Shown here: positions 59,581 through 64,000 of the stretch, piece after piece
How the letters are laid out: each line of letters starts with the position of its first letter
Position numbering within the stretch: the stretch's first letter is position 1
Assembly: GCF_030272615.1 (NCBI RefSeq)
Contig: NC_081405.1
Coordinates: 151,818,113-151,882,112 of the forward strand
DNA length: 64,000 nt
Direction: 5' to 3'
Source: Cryptomeria japonica
Lineage: Eukaryota; Streptophyta; Pinopsida; Cupressales; Cupressaceae
Position numbers and translations under genes: made by a program
Notes under the pieces: model-generated
Databases searched by the model: none
Seen by the model: the letters and a program-made list of their open reading frames with translations, nothing else
Told to the model about the DNA's origin: nothing

Positions 59581-60125
59581 TCCATATTAGAGGCTCCTTT
59601 TTTAATCTAATTTATCCTTCAAGGTTGGAAGAACCAATTGAATCAACATTGCAAAAGTTGGTTGCAAATAAGCTCATTACTTTACCAGAGAATCAACCTT
59701 TTGAGCCAACATGGTGGAATGACAATGAATTTTGTAAATACCATAGGAACATGAGACATAAAATTAGCAATTGCTACAAGATTAAAAACCTCATCCAGGA
59801 CCTTATTGATCAAGGTGACATTACTATTGAAGAACATTTTAATAATTCAACTAATGAGGAATCAAGCATGTGTCAAGATAATTTTTCCAAGCATGATCAA
59901 ACACATATACCTATGTCTAGCAATGGCTCATCCCATAATAATTACACCAATGATATATCTACCTCCTATGAAGATGTTATCCCACAAGTAGCCTCTATTT
60001 CTCTCACCATTCCTTCATCCCCTAAATTTGTACAACAACAATCCCCACCATCCCCATTAAACAACGAGCCCAATGATGAAACCTTTCGAGTTTACCCTCA
60101 AGGGCTATCCATAATGGAAATCTAA
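59581..60125 (+). pseudogene. Gypsy-type gag C-terminal fragment with CHHC knuckle
   Basis: The open frame (from about 59581 within 59499-60125) reads LEEPIESTLQKLVANKLITLPE, then WWNDNEFCKYHRNMRHKI and SNCYKIKNLIQDLIDQGDI. The C-x2-H-x4-H-x4-C knuckle is of the same CHHC type as in elements A and B. The capsid part that should precede it is missing. Downstream comes Ser/Pro-rich sequence, and no protease loop or polymerase motif was found. It is a third pol-less member of this kind, on the opposite strand. Confidence 0.7.
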
Positions 60126-62200
60126 GCTAATCCACTTCTTGATACTAATCCCTCCCATAATTCAAAAATCTTCGAACCAATGTCACCATGCATTCCATCT
60201 CCAATCAAACCCACTCAAGAAAGTCCCATTCAAGATCCAGTCCTATCATGCCAAAACATGGACTCCATCAAAGAACCCCCATGCATATCCTAACTCATAC
60301 CCCATGTCAAGAGGATAATCCAAAGTATGAAGAAACAAGTCCTAAAATGAATCAAGATCAAGATCCCAAAGCTTTTCCATCCCATCCAATTTTGACCAAG
60401 ATCCCATCTCCCTAGAATCTCATGATGATCCACTTTTACCTTTTTACTCCATCCAAGATGATCCCATTCCATCTCAAGAACAAATTATCCTTCCAAGTAC
60501 CACTCATAATCCACTTCCTAAGCAAGATCATACCATCCCTTCCAATGATCCTATTCAAAATCAATAGAAAAGCACCCTTTCCACTCCATCCAATGATCCT
60601 CTTCCATGTCAAGATCAAAGTATCCCTTCATCTCCTTGTTATAACCATCCATATCCTCCTCAAGATCTTATCATCCCTCATAATCCCCCTCATGATCCTA
60701 ATCCTCCTCAAGATCCCATCACCCCTATCCAAGCTATTCATGAACCCCTTACATATCAACTTGGTTCATCCACTTTCATAAAATCCGGTTTAATCCATGA
60801 GCTTATCATTCCCTCCATACCATATCCTCCTCAAAATAGAATCACATCATGTTTCAAAAGCAACAAGTATCCCATTACTAAAAATATTTGTCAAAGTATG
60901 CATTATCAAGGAAACGGGTTAAGTATCCATGAATAATGTATATTGGAACCCCTTGATATAAAAGTAAATCCAAATTGTCATGGCTTTGTCTACATAGCTA
61001 ACTCTCAAGATGTTGATATCCATACTAAGTTTCAAATTCCTCCATCTAAACCCAAACATACACATCTCCCTTCATCCCTTCTATCCATCTTAGGTCCTTA
61101 TACTCCAAAACTAAAGCCTTCATCCCTTCCATCCATCTTAGGTCCTTATACTCCAAAACTAAATCTTTCATCCCTTCCACCCATCCTAGGTCCTTATATC
61201 CCTCCATCCAACATCCATATCACCCCTACCTCACAATCCCCTCTCTATCATAAATAAAGATCAACAAAGGCACACACCCTTGTGAACTTTCCCACCATCT
61301 ATAAATTTGAGCTCATCCAAAAGACCTCCATATCATTCCTATCCACCCATAAATCCCAATGCTTTTGGAAGCAATTTCGATGTCAAACATAAAGTTCATA
61401 AGTTCAAAAATCCACACATGTTCAAAGATCAACATGTCCCATCTAAAAGACATGTGAAAACAAAGCAAAAAGTGACCCAAAAGCAAAAAGAAATATCCAA
61501 AGACCATAGAGGCCCATCAAGCAAAAAGAAAAAGAAAAAACCATGTGGATTCCTAAGTTGCTCATATAAGCAATGCATTCCAAAGAACCACAAACAAAAG
61601 GAACATCAAAAACCATATGGATTCCCAAATCGCTTATAAGAGAATTGCATCCTAAAGAAAAGTCAAAATTGACATCCAAGCTTGTTATACAAAAGGCTTC
61701 CTTCACTCCTTTATCTAAACATCTCCCACCTTTACAATCCATTTTGGGCCCCTATTTCCCAAAATCCAGTATCTTAAATCCTCCATCACCTCCTTCAAAG
61801 GACAAAATCTACATCAACTTCTCCATCAAAATCTTAAAATCTCAAATCCATTTTTCCTCCATCACTCCACCACCCCTCAAGGTGTGTGCCAATGTTGATC
61901 TTGCCAACATTTTCCTCCATCCCTACACAAATCTTCCAACACCCCATCCATCATCCAACACCTATTTTCGATCTCTCTGTCCCTCACCTCCAAACCTTTG
62001 CATAAATCCTTACCACATTGCATCTCATCATCAATTTCATCTCCCTTTACTATCATCCTACTAACATCTTTGAGCATACTTTCAATAGCCATGGTCCATT
62101 GTAACACATATTTTAGGGGTACCATCCAAAGAACAAGATGCTTGATTCCTCCCTCCATCTCCTATCATGCACACATTATCTTCCAAAAGGTAAAAAGAAA
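60126..62200 (+). pseudogene. Pro/Ser/His-rich repetitive tail of the Gypsy-type relic
   Basis: In shifting frames the plus strand encodes degenerate peptides built on DP(L/I)P, QDP and ILGPYTPKL words, with long stretches of CCATCC/CATCCC. It follows the gag fragment, as the PKE repeats follow gag-protease in element A. Minus-strand frames are shadows. No enzyme motif is recognised. Confidence 0.5.
61072..61215 (+). repeat. Three 48-bp tandem repeats
   Basis: Units start at 61072, 61120 and 61168 (TCATCCCTT..ATCTTAGGTCCTTATA) and encode the 16-residue unit SSLPSILGPYTPKLKP. A lone related ILGPYFPK word lies near 61740. Confidence 0.92.
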
Positions 62201-62202
62201 AT

Positions 62203-62290
62203 GTCAAAAATGAAAAAAAATAAAATAAAAATAAAAAAGAAAAGAAAAAAATGAAAAAATGAAAAAAAGAAAAGAAAAAATAAAGAGAAA
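62203..62290. repeat. A/G-rich low-complexity tract
   Basis: GAAAAAA/TAAAATAAAA words repeat for about 90 bp. It could serve as or derive from a polypurine tract of the plus-strand relic, but no LTR can be matched after it. Confidence 0.7.
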
Positions 62291-63389
62291 TAATTCGTCC
62301 AATGGTGAAAACCACCTCTTGTGGTTCCCTGGGCAAGTACCATGATAAAAACCTGGCAAACAGGTGTCATGTGTAATCTATTACCCTTTTTGCATTATAC
62401 ACTTGGGAGTAAGTTTCATCCATGCTATCCTATCCACCCCATCCTTTATTATCCCTCTTCCTCCATTATCCCTCATCCATCTTTATCTCTCATAACCTCC
62501 ATTATCTCCCATTCACCCTATCTATTTCCATGTTTCCTTTTCCACCTTTGATCTTGACAAGTTAGGGATCTCCATAAACATCATACATCCTTTTTTGCTT
62601 CACCTTATCCACACCCTTCAATTTATATCCATTATCTTATCCATTTATTGATTCTATTATTCATTACCACCTATGATCTTGATTATCCTATGATTATCCT
62701 ATCTCCATCATATCTATCCCTTGATCTTGATCAAAACTAAGGACATAAAATGCAAAACATGTTTTTAGAAAACCTCTTGACATGTCCATTCCTATCAACT
62801 GTATGCTATCCAAAGTACCATGCCATCACCTTATATTGCCATATCGAGTCCCTTAGCTTGGATAAACATGTTATCCCATTGTGAGATAGTCCTTGAAAAC
62901 CAAATCAGCCTTAATTCCATAATATGTTGCCTCCATCCTTCACTTATCCATATCCCTCCCATCAATCCATTCATTTGCTCATAATGCCTTATGCCTTGCT
63001 AGACACTAGGGGAAAATAAATACATCTTGCTTGAGAATAAATCCTAATATATGTTTTTTACCTCAATCAATGATGTGAAAAACATTTAAAAAATCCAAAA
63101 AGAAAACTTCTAAAATCTTTAAAAAAAAAACTTTTAAAATCCAAAAACAATAAAAAAACTATTAAAATCTAAAAAAATCTTAAAAACTTTTAAAATCCAA
63201 AAAAATAAAAACATTTTTCAAAAATAAAAAATCCATAATAATTGTCTTATGCTAAGACATCGACACTTTAAACAAACACAATCAAAACAATGAACTTAAC
63301 AAATCATGGATCAACGAACAAACTACCAAGTTTGTTTCCAACCTTACCGATCAATTGCCTATTAGTTTTAGCATCTTTATCAAACAGAT
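62291..63389. other. Non-coding stretch with A-rich simple repeats
   Basis: It contains a small stem AACCAC/GTGGTT at about 62309-62325 and, at 63083-63235, repeats of AAAATCCAAAAA and CTTTTAAAATC words. No gene is seen. Confidence 0.4.
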
Positions 63390-63520
63390 CGGCCTCTACA
63401 GATACATCGTTCCTAGAATAGCCATCTTATCAGATATCATGTCCTACAGATATATCTTTCCTTCAATGGACATCCTATCATGTCCTACATATACATATCT
63501 CCTACAATGGACATCTTATC
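63390..63520. repeat. Three ~41-bp tandem units
   Basis: Units of ATCATGTCCTACA.ATAT..CTCC..CAATGGACATCTT follow each other, the first more diverged. The open frame through them is not supported as a gene. Confidence 0.7.
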
Positions 63521-63845
63521 AAATATCATTTCAATAGGAACACTTAACTTGGCAAGGAGATCTAAATGGCTATTGACTTGTTTGGCTCAGTGAGTCTTTT
63601 CTTTGATTTATCTTGTATCGTGTTTGTATCATGTTCCTATGCTACTCAAGGATATCCATAAGTAATTATAGTGGCCAAGATGGATCATGATTTTTATTAT
63701 TTGATTGTTGTTTGTGGTTTTCCTTATCATTCCTTGCAAATAGTATGTGAGTTATCTAGGTTTTATCATATCTAGATGCTTGCATCCGCTTGCCATAATA
63801 AGCTCAATGATGATATAGCACAAGAGTTCATCACCCTCATCCTTT

Positions 63846-64000
63846 CTATCTCACATGCACAACTTCTTTCCAATACACATTAGGAAGGTTAGCATCTTTC
63901 GACATAGTTCTAGACATCTCAACAATAGTCCTATTCTTTCTCTCAACCACTCCATTCAACTGAGGAGTTCTAGATGTAGACAATTGCCTTCTAATACCAT
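63846..64000 (-). pseudogene. Copia integrase core fragment at the right edge
   Basis: The minus strand reads GIRRQLSTSRTPQLNGVVER, then KNRTIVEMSRTM and LPNVYWKEVVH, the C-terminal end of a Copia integrase catalytic core. The Glu in VVERKN is the last residue of the D,D-35-E triad. The match ends at about 63855, and a stop follows at 63846-63848, where reverse transcriptase should eventually follow. The reading continues beyond the window edge, so its N-terminal part lies outside. It is short and truncated, so it is a relic here. Confidence 0.85.

Noticed and set aside
61072-61215. A CRISPR-like array
   Set aside because: The units are directly adjacent without spacers, and the genome is a plant nuclear one.

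Overview
This is nuclear DNA of a seed plant with a large, repeat-filled genome. It is AT-rich. It holds one recognisable host gene, a PP2A B' (B56) regulatory subunit, whose two coding exons are separated by an intron of about 22.8 kb. That intron size, together with Copia, Gypsy and LINE relics at every scale, suggests a gymnosperm, most likely a conifer. The species is an inference and is not shown by any single diagnostic gene.

Layout. 1-20769 is a nest of LTR retrotransposons, all on the minus strand. The oldest is Gypsy-type element B, with its 5' LTR at 19617-20769 and internal blocks at 16865-19616 and 6896-8532. It was split by Gypsy-type element A (8533-16864, target duplication CTACT/CTACC). 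A in turn received a solo Copia LTR (9394-10797, target duplication CTCTT). A Copia-type element, C1 (391-6895), landed in the other end of B. A, B and C1 carry gag-type reading frames but show no reverse transcriptase or integrase. 21069-23112 is a 5'-truncated LINE with a poly(A) tail and a perfect 11-bp target duplication.

25080-50760 is the host gene. Exon 1 (26048-27352) and exon 2 (50120-50455) join in phase 0 and give 546 residues. The intron contains a candidate MITE, LINE ORF1 and Gypsy pol remnants, a small hairpin element, two solo LTRs of one family in opposite orientation (each loaded with palindromic minisatellite units), and several tandem duplications.

50760-64000 is again repeat territory. 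It has a duplicated LINE ORF1 relic (54174-57314) that contains a miniature LTR element with an internal region of only 54 bp. It also has a 730-bp foldback element with 261-bp arms and a long (TA)n loop, a plus-strand pol-less Gypsy-type gag relic with Pro/Ser-rich repeats, and at the right edge a Copia integrase fragment.

Only the PP2A subunit looks like a functional host gene. Everything else supported here is mobile-element derived or simple repeat. The most unusual items are the pol-less LTR elements (A, B, C1 and the plus-strand relic), the non-canonical protease motif shared by A and B, the large accessory reading region of C1, the miniature LTR element, and the hairpin-array LTRs placed head to head in the intron.
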